Origin: Candidatus Krumholzibacteriota bacterium
Lineage (GTDB): Bacteria > Krumholzibacteriota > Krumholzibacteriia > Krumholzibacteriales > Krumholzibacteriaceae
Direction of reading: 5' to 3'
Length of the DNA: 64,000 nucleotides
Assembly: GCA_016933255.1 (NCBI GenBank)
Contig: JAFGBF010000018.1
Location: 210,133 to 274,132, forward strand
The notes under the pieces are model-generated. The model had not been told where the DNA came from. It was given only the letters and a program-made list of their open reading frames with translations, and searched no databases. The position numbers and the translations under genes were made by a program. How positions within the stretch are numbered: position 1 is the stretch's first letter; every line of letters begins with the position of its first letter. Positions 7,720 to 16,782 of the stretch are shown here, in pieces.

Positions 7720-9939
7720 ATGCCCCCAATATATCTTGATTACAACGCAACGACACCGATATCTCCTGAAGTGATCTCGGCGATGCGTCCCTATCTTGAA
7801 GAATATTTCGGTAACCCGTCCTCTTCACACTGGTACGGCCTGCAGACGAAAAAAGCTGTATCAAAAGCAAGGAGACAACTTTCCGCCCTCCTTGGGTGCG
7901 CTGAGGATGAATTGATATTTACGAGCGGCGGAAGCGAATCGAACAATCTTGCGATAAAGGGATCGGCCCTTTCGATGCGCGAAAAAGGGAACCATATAAT
8001 AACATCAGCGATAGAACATCCCGCGGTCCTGGAGGTTTGCGCCTACCTTGAGGGTGAAGGGTTCAGCGTGACATACCTTCCCGTAGATAGTGAGGGCCTC
8101 GTGTCGGTCGATGATTTTCGCGATGCGATAAGACCGGAGAGTATATTAGCGACAATCATGCATGCTAACAATGAGGTAGGTACTATTCAGCCGATCGCTT
8201 CTCTTGCCAGGGCGGCCCGGCAGCACGGCATCATCTTTCACACCGATGCCGCGCAGTCTGTAGGGAAGATCGATGTAAAGGTGGACCGACTGGATGTTGA
8301 TCTTCTATCTGTCGCAGGGCATAAATTCTATGCTCCCAAGGGGATCGGAGCATTATACATCAGGACCGGAGTGAAGCTTTCAAAGTTGATCCATGGAGCC
8401 GATCACGAAAAGAATATAAGGGCTGGGACAGAGAATGTCCTGGAAATCGTCGGGATAGGAAAAGCTGCCGAGTCGGCGATGATCGATATCGAAAAGAACG
8501 CAGATCAGATGAGAAAGATGCGCGACAGGCTTGAGTCCGGCCTCAAGGAGGCGTTTGGCGATCTTAAGATAAACGGCAGCCCTGACCACAGGCTTCCGAA
8601 TACGCTGAGCGTTTCTTTTCCCTTTGTCGAGGCGAACACTCTTCTCGACGAGATAGGTGAGGTAGTAGCCGCTTCAGCCGGAGCAGCGTGCCATACAGGA
8701 ACCGTTGATATCTCATCGGTCCTGCAGGCGATGTCTGTTCCCGAGGAGACGGCGATGGGAACGGTCCGTTTTTCCACAGGGCGGATGACGACAGGAGATG
8801 AGATCGACAGGGCGCTTGAGGCGGTGATCGCCGCGGTAAAAAGGCTGAAACCGGGAGAGGCAGGCCGTCCGCCCGAAGTTTCGGCTCATGATAAGATAAG
8901 GCTTACCAGATATACTCATGGCCTCGGATGCGCGTGTAAACTTCGGCCGCAGGATCTGGAAAAGGTCCTTAGGCATCTCCCGGAATCTGTCGATAAAAAT
9001 GTCCTTGTAGGGAAAGAGAAATCGGATGATGCGGCTGTCTACAGGATAAGAAAAGACCTTGCGATCGTGCAAAGCGTGGATTTTTTTACTCCGGTAGTCG
9101 ATGACCCTTTTGATTTCGGGGCGATAGCCGCCGCGAATTCGCTGAGTGATATATACGCGATGGGGGCAAAACCCCTCTTCGGTCTGAATATCGTCGGATT
9201 TCCCGACAAGAGGCTTTCGCTGGATATTTTGAAGAGGATCCTTGAAGGGGCGCTTGCAAAGGCGGATGAGGCTGATATCTCGATAATCGGAGGCCATACG
9301 GTCGAGGATAGCGAACCAAAGTACGGTCTTGCGGTAACAGGAATAATAGATCCAAAAAATATTCTGCGTAATTCCACGGCGAGGCCTGGTGATCTGCTTG
9401 TCCTTACAAAACCTCTCGGAACCGGAGTGATCGCAACGGCGATGAAGAGGGACGCAGCCGATCCCGGCGTCGCAAAGCGCGCTGTTGAAGTGATGAGCGG
9501 ACTTAACCGTCTGGCCGCAGAGACTATGTCGGGCCTCGACCCGGGAGCCTGTACCGATATAACAGGGTTCGGATTTATAGGGCATCTAAGGGAGATGACT
9601 GTCGGGAGCGGAGTCGATGCTGTTGTCTGGATCGATCAGGTCCCTGTGATCGAAGGTACGCGGGAACTGATATCCGATGGATTTGTTCCCGGCGGAACAA
9701 TGAATAATCTTGAATTCACCGCCGGTTCTGTCGACTGGGACAGTTCGATAACTCAAAGCGAAAAGATACTGCTTTGCGATGCCCAGACTTCAGGAGGACT
9801 TCTCGTTACCTTTGACGAACAGGATGCATCGAGATTCGTCGATCTGCTCCGCGAGAATGGAATAGAGGCTTCGATCATAGGAAAGACGGTCGGGAAGGGC
9901 GGGGGAAGGATAAGGGTAGTCCCTGAAAAGCAGTCATAA
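7720..9939 (+). CDS. Fusion: NifS/IscS-like cysteine desulfurase + selenide, water dikinase (SelD, Cys type)
   Basis: A 739-residue two-domain protein. Residues 1 to about 380 are a class-V aminotransferase: the YLDYNATTP start, HTDAAQS, the PLP lysine in AGHKFYAPKGIG, and a mobile-loop Cys in GAACHTG. Residues from about 391 are a complete SelD: LTRYTHGLGCACK with Cys404 at the site equivalent to E. coli SelD Cys17, DDAAVY, FFTPVVDD, and GGHTVED. The desulfurase can act as a selenocysteine lyase or persulfide carrier, handing reduced selenium to SelD, which uses ATP to form selenophosphate. Fusion would channel selenide. Start 7720 has GGGAG eleven bases upstream; ATG 7711 and the ATG at 7660 are alternatives. 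A second, Sec-containing selD lies at 15703-16761. It probably shares a transcript with yitT, 15 bases downstream. Confidence 0.9.
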   Translation: MPPIYLDYNATTPISPEVISAMRPYLEEYFGNPSSSHWYGLQTKKAVSKARRQLSALLGCAEDELIFTSGGSESNNLAIKGSALSMREKGNHIITSAIEHPAVLEVCAYLEGEGFSVTYLPVDSEGLVSVDDFRDAIRPESILATIMHANNEVGTIQPIASLARAARQHGIIFHTDAAQSVGKIDVKVDRLDVDLLSVAGHKFYAPKGIGALYIRTGVKLSKLIHGADHEKNIRAGTENVLEIVGIGKAAESAMIDIEKNADQMRKMRDRLESGLKEAFGDLKINGSPDHRLPNTLSVSFPFVEANTLLDEIGEVVAASAGAACHTGTVDISSVLQAMSVPEETAMGTVRFSTGRMTTGDEIDRALEAVIAAVKRLKPGEAGRPPEVSAHDKIRLTRYTHGLGCACKLRPQDLEKVLRHLPESVDKNVLVGKEKSDDAAVYRIRKDLAIVQSVDFFTPVVDDPFDFGAIAAANSLSDIYAMGAKPLFGLNIVGFPDKRLSLDILKRILEGALAKADEADISIIGGHTVEDSEPKYGLAVTGIIDPKNILRNSTARPGDLLVLTKPLGTGVIATAMKRDAADPGVAKRAVEVMSGLNRLAAETMSGLDPGACTDITGFGFIGHLREMTVGSGVDAVVWIDQVPVIEGTRELISDGFVPGGTMNNLEFTAGSVDWDSSITQSEKILLCDAQTSGGLLVTFDEQDASRFVDLLRENGIEASIIGKTVGKGGGRIRVVPEKQS

Positions 9940-9954
9940 TGGAGGTTCCTTTTA

Positions 9955-10938
9955 ATGAGACTCAATACCGGGATAGTGACCGAGTATATATTTATTACGA
10001 TCGGCGCTGCCGTCATGTCGCTCGGCATAGCTGTCTTTCTCGTTGATGCGAAGGTCGTCCCGGGCGGCGTCACCGGACTTTCGATGGCTGTGCATTTTAT
10101 GCTCGGAGGAAAGGTCTCTGTAGGTCTCCTGATGTGGGGTATGAATCTTCCACTGTTTATCTGGGGAGTCATAGAGCTTGGGAAGACTTTCGGATTGAGG
10201 ACCTTCTGGGGTTTTACGGTCAACTCTTTCTGCGTCGATCTTTTCCGGGGCGATATAATAAAGTCTTTCAGGCTGCAGGATCTTGATACAATAAGGTATC
10301 TGATGGAAAACGATTTCTTTTTCCTGGTACTTATAGGCGCGATATTTCTGGGAGTGGGACTGGGGATAATATTCAAATTCAAGGGGACGACCGGAGGCAG
10401 CGATATAGTGGCCGCCGTCGCGAAAAAAAGATGGAGGGCAAAACCCGGGATCGTAATAATCATCACAGATTTTTTCGTTATATGTGCCGCGGGATTAGTC
10501 CTTCATATAAAGGGGCTGTCCCCTGACAAACCGGTCTTGCTGCTGATGCTTTATTCGTTTCTCCTTCTTGTCGTTTCATCACAGCTCATCGATATAATCA
10601 TATTCGGGTTTGATTATGCCAAATCGGCATTCATCATCTCGGACAGGAGCGACAGGATCGCAGAATGTATAGTGCACAGTATGGGACGCGGTGCGACAGC
10701 TTTTCACGGACGCGGACTTTACCGGAATGTCGAGATGGATGTGCTCTTTACCGTCGTCAATCGCAGGGAGATATACCGTCTCGTCGGTATTGTAAAAGAA
10801 ATCGATCCGGATGCATTCGTCATCATCAACAGGGTCCATGAAGTGCTTGGAGAAGGGTTCATGGCACGGGGAGAGATAGATACTGACAAATTGAAATTTC
10901 CGGTAATGAAACCGAACAATGATGAAAATTGTACATAG
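9955..10938 (+). CDS. YitT-family membrane protein (DUF161 + DUF2179)
   Basis: A 327-residue protein preceded by a GGAGGT Shine-Dalgarno that lies directly after the upstream stop. The N-terminal two thirds contain about five to six helices with the signature VPGGVTGLSMAVHF and FKGTTGGSDIVA. The last 90 residues are the cytosolic DUF2179 domain (SDRSDRIAECIVH...GRGATAFHGRG). YitT proteins are conserved membrane proteins of unclear function. It is likely co-transcribed with the NifS-SelD fusion, which may be coincidental. Confidence 0.85.
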   Translation: MRLNTGIVTEYIFITIGAAVMSLGIAVFLVDAKVVPGGVTGLSMAVHFMLGGKVSVGLLMWGMNLPLFIWGVIELGKTFGLRTFWGFTVNSFCVDLFRGDIIKSFRLQDLDTIRYLMENDFFFLVLIGAIFLGVGLGIIFKFKGTTGGSDIVAAVAKKRWRAKPGIVIIITDFFVICAAGLVLHIKGLSPDKPVLLLMLYSFLLLVVSSQLIDIIIFGFDYAKSAFIISDRSDRIAECIVHSMGRGATAFHGRGLYRNVEMDVLFTVVNRREIYRLVGIVKEIDPDAFVIINRVHEVLGEGFMARGEIDTDKLKFPVMKPNNDENCT

Positions 10939-10990
10939 ATGTGATCGATCAGTTCAGCAGTCTTGAATCGGGGCCGCCGCAGGACCCGTC

Positions 10991-11494
10991 TTGAGAGAAA
11001 GGACAGGGTTGAGGAAGAAATACCATCTGACGCGAAAAGACAGAGAGATAAATGATAAAAAGACCGTCGAGGATCTTCTGAAGGGATGCAGGCTCGCTTT
11101 TATTTCGATCTGCGCGGAAGACGAACCGTACATCGTGACTATGAACTACGGGTATGATCCGGATCGCAGGGCCCTTTATTTTCACTGCGCGCTTAAGGGG
11201 CATAAACTTGAGATAATAGGAAAGAACCCGTCTGCTTGTGTATTTATTTTTCGTGATAAAGGTTATGTCGATGGGAAATGCGAACACAAATACCAGTCAC
11301 TCGTGCTCCGCGGTGATATCGGCGTCGTCAGCACTCTTGAGGAGAAGAGGTATGGCATCGATATTCTGATGGATCACCAGGAATCTGATTCTGATCCTGT
11401 CCGAAAGAGAAATTTCAAAGAGGATACAGATTATGATATCTTTAATATGCTAAGATTCGATATTGAGGATATTTCGGCTAAGGAATGCCTTTGA
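10991..11494 (+). CDS. Pyridoxamine 5'-phosphate oxidase-like flavin-binding protein (NimA/PPOX type)
   Basis: A 167-residue split-barrel protein. The conserved parts are L-A-F-I-S-I at the first strand, PYIVTMNYGYD, LYFHCALKGHKLEII (flavin-binding loop) and SLVLRGDIGVV. These small FMN or F420-like cofactor proteins are usually annotated as nitroimidazole-resistance or pyridoxamine-oxidase-like, with unknown substrate. The start is TTG; 10991 gives the longest frame. TTG at 11009, preceded by AGGACAGG, is equally good and would shorten it by six residues. No ATG is available near the domain start. Confidence 0.75.
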   Translation: MRERTGLRKKYHLTRKDREINDKKTVEDLLKGCRLAFISICAEDEPYIVTMNYGYDPDRRALYFHCALKGHKLEIIGKNPSACVFIFRDKGYVDGKCEHKYQSLVLRGDIGVVSTLEEKRYGIDILMDHQESDSDPVRKRNFKEDTDYDIFNMLRFDIEDISAKECL

Positions 11495-11581
11495 TCCGGA
11501 AAATATAGTGGTTATCAGACCCGGGGGGCTTTACGGGGGATATCAGAGAACCCGGGAGAATAGATGGAGGTGATCGTCATC

Positions 11582-12769
11582 ATGACTTATATCGACAGGC
11601 AGGAAAAACAGGTCTCGAATCTGCTCTCCGCAGTTATCTTTTTCGGCATTATTTGCGCCATGCTTGCATCAAGTGGATGCGGCGGAGTGGAAGAACAGAC
11701 CGGGCAGAAAAGGATATCTGATGAGGAATTCCTCAGCCCCTCTATCGAATATTCCCCGAAGAGGTATCTTTGCCGCAAGACCGAGATGCCTGTGGTCATA
11801 GATGGGAAGATCGATGATGGTCCCTGGATGGAACCATGGGTGGAGTGGTCTCATTATTTCGTAAACATTACAGGCGAGGAAAAACCCGCTCCCAGGTTCA
11901 GGACGAGAGCAAAGATGATGTGGGATGACGACTATTTCTACATCGCGGCTTATATGATAGAGAACTCTGTGTGGGCTTCCGTTACGGAACGTGACGGACA
12001 GATCTATCAGGATAATGATCTCGAGATCTTCATCGATCCTGATGGAGATTCGCATGAATATTTCGAAATCGGAATAAACGCCTATGGAACGGTTCGAGAC
12101 GTATTTCTGGTAAAACCGTACAGGGATGGCGGGCCGGCGATCGCTTCCTGGGACATAAAAGGGTTGAAGAGCGCCGTCAGTGTCGATGGAACTATCAATG
12201 ATCCGGAAAACCAGGACAGGGGATGGACCGTCGAGATCGCTATACCATGGGAAGTCCTGGGAGAGTCGGCTCATAAAAAGGTGCCGCCTGACGAAGGGGA
12301 TATCTGGGCGATAAATATTTCGCGGGGAGAGTATGATGTGAAGATCGAGGATGGGATATATGTAAAAGCGACAGACCCTGAGACAGGAAGGCCTGAGCCG
12401 GAGTATCTCTCGGTATGGTCGCAGCAGGGGATCGCCAATATGCATTATCCCGAGATGTGGGGACTGGTCAAGTTCTCAAATATGACAAGATTCATCGGGG
12501 CGGATTCTTTCAAACCCGGCCCTGACGAACAGGCGAGATGGCTGCTCCGCAGGATATATTACAGGGAGCGGGAACATTTTCTCAGGTACGGCGCTTATAC
12601 TGAGGATCTTTCAAGACTCGGGATCGAAAGGACCGATATATTCAGCTATATATGGCCTCCGGTGATTTTAGTCACTGCTTATGATTTTGAAGCCTGTATG
12701 AGTACGGAGGATTCCCGGACAAGATTGGTGATAGTCTCAGATGGCCGTCTAACCTTATATGAGCAATAG
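11582..12769 (+). CDS. CBM9-like domain lipoprotein/secreted protein
   Basis: A 395-residue protein. The ATG at 11582 has an ideal GGAGGTGAT seven bases upstream, so it is preferred over ATG 11564. The N-terminus has a hydrophobic signal segment (about residues 14-30) ending in ASSGC, a plausible though weak lipobox. The middle matches the carbohydrate-binding family 9 fold seen in cellulose- and xylan-binding proteins and in many heterotrimer-like outer-membrane proteins: PVVIDGKIDDGPW, KMMWDDDYFYIAAYM, DLEIFIDPDGD, FEIGINAYGTVRD and a WTVEIAIPW strand. It is probably a periplasmic or surface protein that binds sugars or decorates an enzyme. No catalytic domain is visible. Confidence 0.75.
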   Translation: MTYIDRQEKQVSNLLSAVIFFGIICAMLASSGCGGVEEQTGQKRISDEEFLSPSIEYSPKRYLCRKTEMPVVIDGKIDDGPWMEPWVEWSHYFVNITGEEKPAPRFRTRAKMMWDDDYFYIAAYMIENSVWASVTERDGQIYQDNDLEIFIDPDGDSHEYFEIGINAYGTVRDVFLVKPYRDGGPAIASWDIKGLKSAVSVDGTINDPENQDRGWTVEIAIPWEVLGESAHKKVPPDEGDIWAINISRGEYDVKIEDGIYVKATDPETGRPEPEYLSVWSQQGIANMHYPEMWGLVKFSNMTRFIGADSFKPGPDEQARWLLRRIYYREREHFLRYGAYTEDLSRLGIERTDIFSYIWPPVILVTAYDFEACMSTEDSRTRLVIVSDGRLTLYEQ

Positions 12770-12834
12770 GGATAGCTAAAGCCCGTTTTGCCCCGGCCGC
12801 ATCTCCGCTATTTCAATATCAGCAGTTATGCTTC

Positions 12835-12863
12835 TTGACACGTCGATTCGCGTCAGGTAGAAT
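12835..12863 (+). promoter_or_regulatory. Sigma-70-type promoter for the trypsin-like lipoprotein gene
   Basis: TTGACA (12835-12840), a 17-base spacer, then TAGAAT (12858-12863). It is near-consensus in both boxes, with transcription starting near 12870 and a leader of about 40 bases. Confidence 0.75.
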
Positions 12864-12908
12864 GGCGCATCAATTCTTTCCTTTCTCCTTTTTCCACAGG
12901 AGGGTTAA

Positions 12909-14018
12909 ATGTTCTACAACCCACGCAATCCTGTCAGGTGGTTGGTCGGAGGCGTACTGCTTCTGGCTCTCTCTCTTGTATTCGGATGTTCCGATACAGG
13001 TGAGGACATCAGCACACCGGTTGCTGACGCCGGACAGGGATCCATCGTGCTCAGCATGGACAACCCCGCCGTCCATACTGTCATTGCCGTACAGAACAGG
13101 CACACTATGGATCTGATGACCGATCCCCTGGTAGTTGGAACCGCAACGGGTCTTAACAAGAACGGCGTTCCTTCCATTATGGTCTACCTTGAATCTGATA
13201 AGGGTGGAAAAAATGTTCCGGCGACGATCGAAGGAATCCCAGTGGTAAAGGTCGTTTCGGGTAAGATCAAAATGCTTAGAGGTGGGAGTAGTTCCGGCCA
13301 TACGGCGCGCTATCCCAGGCCTATTCCGATGGGTGTCTCGGGCGGAAACAGCAAGGATTTCGCATATCCATACTGCTGCGCCGGAACACTCGGCGCTTTG
13401 CTGCAGGATGCTCTGGGAAACAAATTCATGCTCAGCAATCAGCATGTCTTTGCAGGGGATCAGGCCGCAAGCGATAACGATCCCGACGTAGCGGAAGTCG
13501 GCCAGGAAATCAATCAGCCCGGCCTGATCGATGTAAACTGTCAGGATATTCCTGCAGATTATGTCGGGTATCTCACCGAATGGTGCGAAGACAACCTCAG
13601 CGTTGATTGCGCTATCGCCGAGATCATTCCCGGCATGGTCGATCCAACCGGTACGATACTTGAGATCGGCGAGATCTCAGCCACTACGATGGATGCATAT
13701 GTAGGGCTTCCCGTAAAGAAGAGCGGGCGTACATCAGGTCTGACGCGCGGAACCGTTTCCGCGATCAACGGTTCTTTCAATGTCGGCGGTTCGGATGAAT
13801 GCGGTGGAGAATCGACAGTCGAATATTTCACCGGTCAGATCGTCGTCACTGGCAGAAAGTTCTTGCTGAGTGGGGATTCCGGATCTTTGCTCGTGGAAGA
13901 TGTCGATGTCAATCCTCGTGCTCTGGGCCTTCTTTTTGCGGGCGGAAGTACGACTGGTATTGCCAACCCGATCGATGATGTTCTCAACTACTTTGGCCTT
14001 TATATGGTGGGAAACTAG
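12909..14018 (+). CDS. Trypsin-like serine protease lipoprotein
   Basis: A 369-residue protein. Residues about 11-27 form a signal peptide ending in the lipobox FGC, so it is likely anchored to a membrane and faces the periplasm or surface. Three sites make a chymotrypsin-type triad in the right order: His in SNQHVF (about residue 179), Asp in VDCAIAE (about 236) and Ser in GDSGSLL (about 324). Several cysteines (CC, C-x-D, DECGG) could form disulfides. It is not an HtrA, as there is no PDZ domain. The substrate is unknown. A near-consensus promoter lies upstream and a strong terminator region downstream, so it is probably monocistronic. Confidence 0.8.
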   Translation: MFYNPRNPVRWLVGGVLLLALSLVFGCSDTGEDISTPVADAGQGSIVLSMDNPAVHTVIAVQNRHTMDLMTDPLVVGTATGLNKNGVPSIMVYLESDKGGKNVPATIEGIPVVKVVSGKIKMLRGGSSSGHTARYPRPIPMGVSGGNSKDFAYPYCCAGTLGALLQDALGNKFMLSNQHVFAGDQAASDNDPDVAEVGQEINQPGLIDVNCQDIPADYVGYLTEWCEDNLSVDCAIAEIIPGMVDPTGTILEIGEISATTMDAYVGLPVKKSGRTSGLTRGTVSAINGSFNVGGSDECGGESTVEYFTGQIVVTGRKFLLSGDSGSLLVEDVDVNPRALGLLFAGGSTTGIANPIDDVLNYFGLYMVGN

Positions 14019-14033
14019 TCGATAAGACAGAAT

Positions 14034-14106
14034 AAGACCCTTGGGGTCTTTATGATCGAGATGCCTGTGCTATTCTTCCCTTCAGGGAAGCCAGGCATCT
14101 CGATCT
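14034..14106. terminator. Bidirectional terminator region with two nested hairpins
   Basis: First comes AAGACCC-TTG-GGGTCTT, a perfect seven-base stem just after the lipoprotein stop. It is followed by 14-base perfect arms at 14054-14067 and 14092-14105 (GATCGAGATGCCTG and its complement), which enclose an inner CTTCCC/GGGAAG stem. TTTTA follows on the plus strand, and a T-run-like ATAAAG on the minus side. It separates two converging genes. Confidence 0.75.
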
Positions 14107-14116
14107 TTTATGGGGA

Positions 14117-15667
14117 TCACCATTTGATTCCGGCTTCCCTGAAATATTTTTTGAGATTCTGCCGGTCGGCAAGGTTGACCTCTTCACTCCAGAGGTCTAT
14201 CGGATTTTTATCATCGGTGAATATTACCGCTCCAGACGAATCGGGGTTGAATCTGTTATTCCACGAGTGGTTCATATCATATTCGGCCGTGAAACGCCCA
14301 CTCGGCTCCGGGATATCATACGAAAGGGACAGGAGCGAGTCTGATGCGAGCAATACAAGGTTACCCAGTGTATTCGGCGGCTCTGCTATAGGGAGAGCAA
14401 CCACTTCCCTGAAGCTTGTACGAAGGGTTGCTGCCATCGAAGTGACGATCCTGCTTCTCCATCCGACCGTCAGAAAATTCATCGCTATTACTCCGCCGGG
14501 ACGAAGCCTTCTGGCAGCCAGCTCGACCGACTCCTTTGTCACAAGGTGAAAAGGGACTGTTCCGCTTCCGAAGGCGTCGAATATTATGAGATCATACAGG
14601 TCATCCGTCTCGACGAGAAAACGCCTTCCATCGGTCTGATATACAAATGCGTCTTTTTCAGCAAGCCCGAAATGTTCTTTTGCGAAACGGATCACGACAG
14701 GATCGATCTCGACTCCATCGACTGTCCACCCCAAGGATGAGAGATTTTTGGCTACCGATCCTCCTCCGAGTCCGATAAGCAGCGCGTTTCCACTGTCTCC
14801 GCAGATATTGCGTGCTATATCGAGAACGTTGACATACGGCATGATATTCTTTCCGGTCTCGATATCTGTACAGGTGTGAATCGACCCGTCAATAAGCAAA
14901 AATCTCGCTTCCAGAAAATCGACGACATCGATTTCGGCGTAAGGGCTGTGGCCGGTACCTATGAAAACCGCCTTCCCCGACGCATACGGGGATGAAGGAA
15001 TGAAAACAATCGCAGCAAGAGACAGTATGAATAATATAAGCGCTATCAGGGCATTGCCTCTTCTTCGGCCGGTAAGGAATATGAGCGCCGATGTCATGAA
15101 AAGAAGAGCCCCTGTAGCAAAAAGAATATGCGACACGGCAAGGGCCGGGATAAGTACAAATCCGGTCAGCAGAGCTGCTGCGACACTCGCGACAGTCGAA
15201 ACCGAATAGAGGCTGCCGGCGGCGCGTCCCACTTCACTGAGAACAGAGGCCTTGATCTTCACCGCTGAAGGAGTGACCATTCCAAGAAGCATCAACGGTG
15301 GAAAAAAGAGGATCAAAGCAGCGATCAGGACAGACGGCCTGAGCCCCATCGGTTCGATGATCGATAGGACTGGCCTTTTTAGAAGAGGGATAAGGCAGAG
15401 ATAAAGGCCGGCGGTCAAGATGATGATCCCGAGCCCCCTCATCGATATGCCCCGGTCCGCTATATGTCCGCCGATTGAATAGCCGGCTGCAAGCGCCGCG
15501 AGAGTGACTGTGATAATCGCCGACCATAGGAAAATGCTCACTCCGTAGTATGGCCCGAGGATCCTTGTGCCGAGAAGCTCCAGCGCGAGGACCGCCGCTC
15601 CACTGACAGAAACCACCAGATAGAGGAGAAAATTAGTTTTTCTCTTTTCATTGACAGAGTTCTCCAT
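14117..15667 (-). CDS. Membrane-bound spermidine synthase-like protein (polyamine aminopropyltransferase fold)
   Basis: A 516-residue protein. The ATG at 15667 follows GGAAAGGAG and is preferred over an upstream start at 15703. The N-terminal 200 residues hold about six to seven helices (for example VVSVSGAAVLALELLG). The C-terminal part is the spermidine-synthase methyltransferase fold with the cofactor motif LLIGLGGGS, the acidic VDGVEIDP and FDAFGSGTVPFHL. Known relatives use decarboxylated S-adenosylmethionine, but many of this membrane type have unproven substrates. It is the third gene of a pepT-selD run, 35 bases after selD, although no functional link is known. Confidence 0.75.
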   Translation of the reverse strand: MENSVNEKRKTNFLLYLVVSVSGAAVLALELLGTRILGPYYGVSIFLWSAIITVTLAALAAGYSIGGHIADRGISMRGLGIIILTAGLYLCLIPLLKRPVLSIIEPMGLRPSVLIAALILFFPPLMLLGMVTPSAVKIKASVLSEVGRAAGSLYSVSTVASVAAALLTGFVLIPALAVSHILFATGALLFMTSALIFLTGRRRGNALIALILFILSLAAIVFIPSSPYASGKAVFIGTGHSPYAEIDVVDFLEARFLLIDGSIHTCTDIETGKNIMPYVNVLDIARNICGDSGNALLIGLGGGSVAKNLSSLGWTVDGVEIDPVVIRFAKEHFGLAEKDAFVYQTDGRRFLVETDDLYDLIIFDAFGSGTVPFHLVTKESVELAARRLRPGGVIAMNFLTVGWRSRIVTSMAATLRTSFREVVALPIAEPPNTLGNLVLLASDSLLSLSYDIPEPSGRFTAEYDMNHSWNNRFNPDSSGAVIFTDDKNPIDLWSEEVNLADRQNLKKYFREAGIKW

Positions 15668-15702
15668 GATTCTCCTTTCCGGCAAGACTGCCGGATATAT
15701 CA

Positions 15703-16761
15703 TTATTCAAGGATGATACTTCCCGGATCTCCCGATATCAGGCTGCCTATGATCCATATCTCTTCTGAGGCATCCTTCATCAAACTTTCAAAACTGTCGA
15801 CCTTTCCGGCAGGTATTGCGAGAAGCAGGCCGCCGGATGTCTGTGGATCGGCTGCGATCCGCTGAATGGCATTTGATATTTTCTTTCCTACGATAAGGAA
15901 ATCTTTGACGAAGAGAAGATTCTTTCTTTCACCGCCCGAAAAGAACGACCCTCCTGATGCGATCTCGAAAGCTCCGGGGAGGATCGGAAGAGATTCTGAA
16001 TCGATCTGAGCCGCAAGCCCGGACGCAGAGGCTATTTCTTTTAGATGTCCGACAAGGCCGAATCCGGAAACATCGGTAGCGCATCTGCACCCCGCCTTAA
16101 CGGCAGCTTCGGAAGCTACTCTGTTCAGGCGTGTCATCACCTCGACTGCAACAGCAATATCCTCCTCTTTCGCCGCGTTATTCATCAACGCGTTGGCGAG
16201 AAGCCCGGAGCCGAGCGGTTTTGTCAGTATCAGGATATCTCCAGCTTCTCCTTTATCCTTTCTCATCAGCTTTTCGGGATCAGCTATCCCCGTTACAGAG
16301 AGTCCGAACTTGATCTCCCTGTCAGATATCGTGTGTCCGCCGATAATAGCGACACCTGCCGACCTGCAGATATCTGATGCCCCCCGCAGTATAGAGCTGA
16401 GAACGGATTCGGGCAGTTCGGCGTCGGGAAAGGCGGCGATATTCAAGGCGGTGATCGGTCTGGCTCCCATCGCGTATATATCCGAGAGGGAGTTTGCTGC
16501 TGATATCCTTCCATAGTCATAGGGATCATCGACGACAGGAGTGAAGAAATCAACCGTCTGAACAAGAGCAGGCCCGTTCTCCATCTGGTATACACCGGCA
16601 TCATCGAACGATGCCGAACCGAGGATAACGTTTGGATCGCTGCTTTTGGCAAGCTTTCTTACAACCCTGTCCAGCACCGCCGGATCAAGTTTCGAAGCTC
16701 AGCCGAGACAGCTTGAAAAACCGGTCAACCGGAACTTCTTTTTGTTATTTTTGAGGCTCAA
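15703..16761 (-). CDS. selD: Selenide, water dikinase SelD, selenoprotein with in-frame UGA as Sec
   Basis: A 352-residue SelD if the TGA at 16701-16699 is read as selenocysteine (residue 21). The normal reading frame starting at the GTG at 16677 lacks the active site. Extending upstream through the TGA gives FRLTGFSSCLG-U-ASKLDP, which aligns with the family active-site segment (in E. coli, HGAGC17GCK). The start is a TTG at 16761 preceded by GGGAGAG about nine bases upstream; a TAG that ends pepT bounds the frame. Downstream motifs are complete: DDAGVYQ, VDFFTPVVDD, NSLSDIYAMGA and GGHTISD. SelD makes selenophosphate from selenide and ATP, so a Sec form implies that the host makes selenoproteins. 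A hairpin follows at the right distance. An automatic annotation would truncate this gene. A frameshift or pseudogene is unlikely because only the Sec site is interrupted. Confidence 0.93.
16671..16698 (-). promoter_or_regulatory. Bacterial SECIS-like hairpin for selD
   Basis: Reading the mRNA sense, CCGGC (16683-16679), loop GGU (16678-16676) and GCUGG (16675-16671) form a five-pair stem with one G-U. The outer CUU/AGG may extend it across an internal loop. The loop starts 21 bases after the UGA, within the spacing known for SelB-dependent SECIS elements, and it opens with GG as in E. coli fdhF. Confidence 0.7.
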
Positions 16762-16782
16762 ATCAATCTCTCCCGGGAATAA

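Noticed and set aside
8713..9585. A 290-codon minus-strand frame inside the SelD fusion
   Set aside because: It is a shadow of the strongly supported SelD domain on the other strand.
15703..16761. selD as a pseudogene because of the in-frame stop
   Set aside because: Only the single active-site codon is a stop, the flanking sequence is conserved, and a SECIS-like hairpin follows it.
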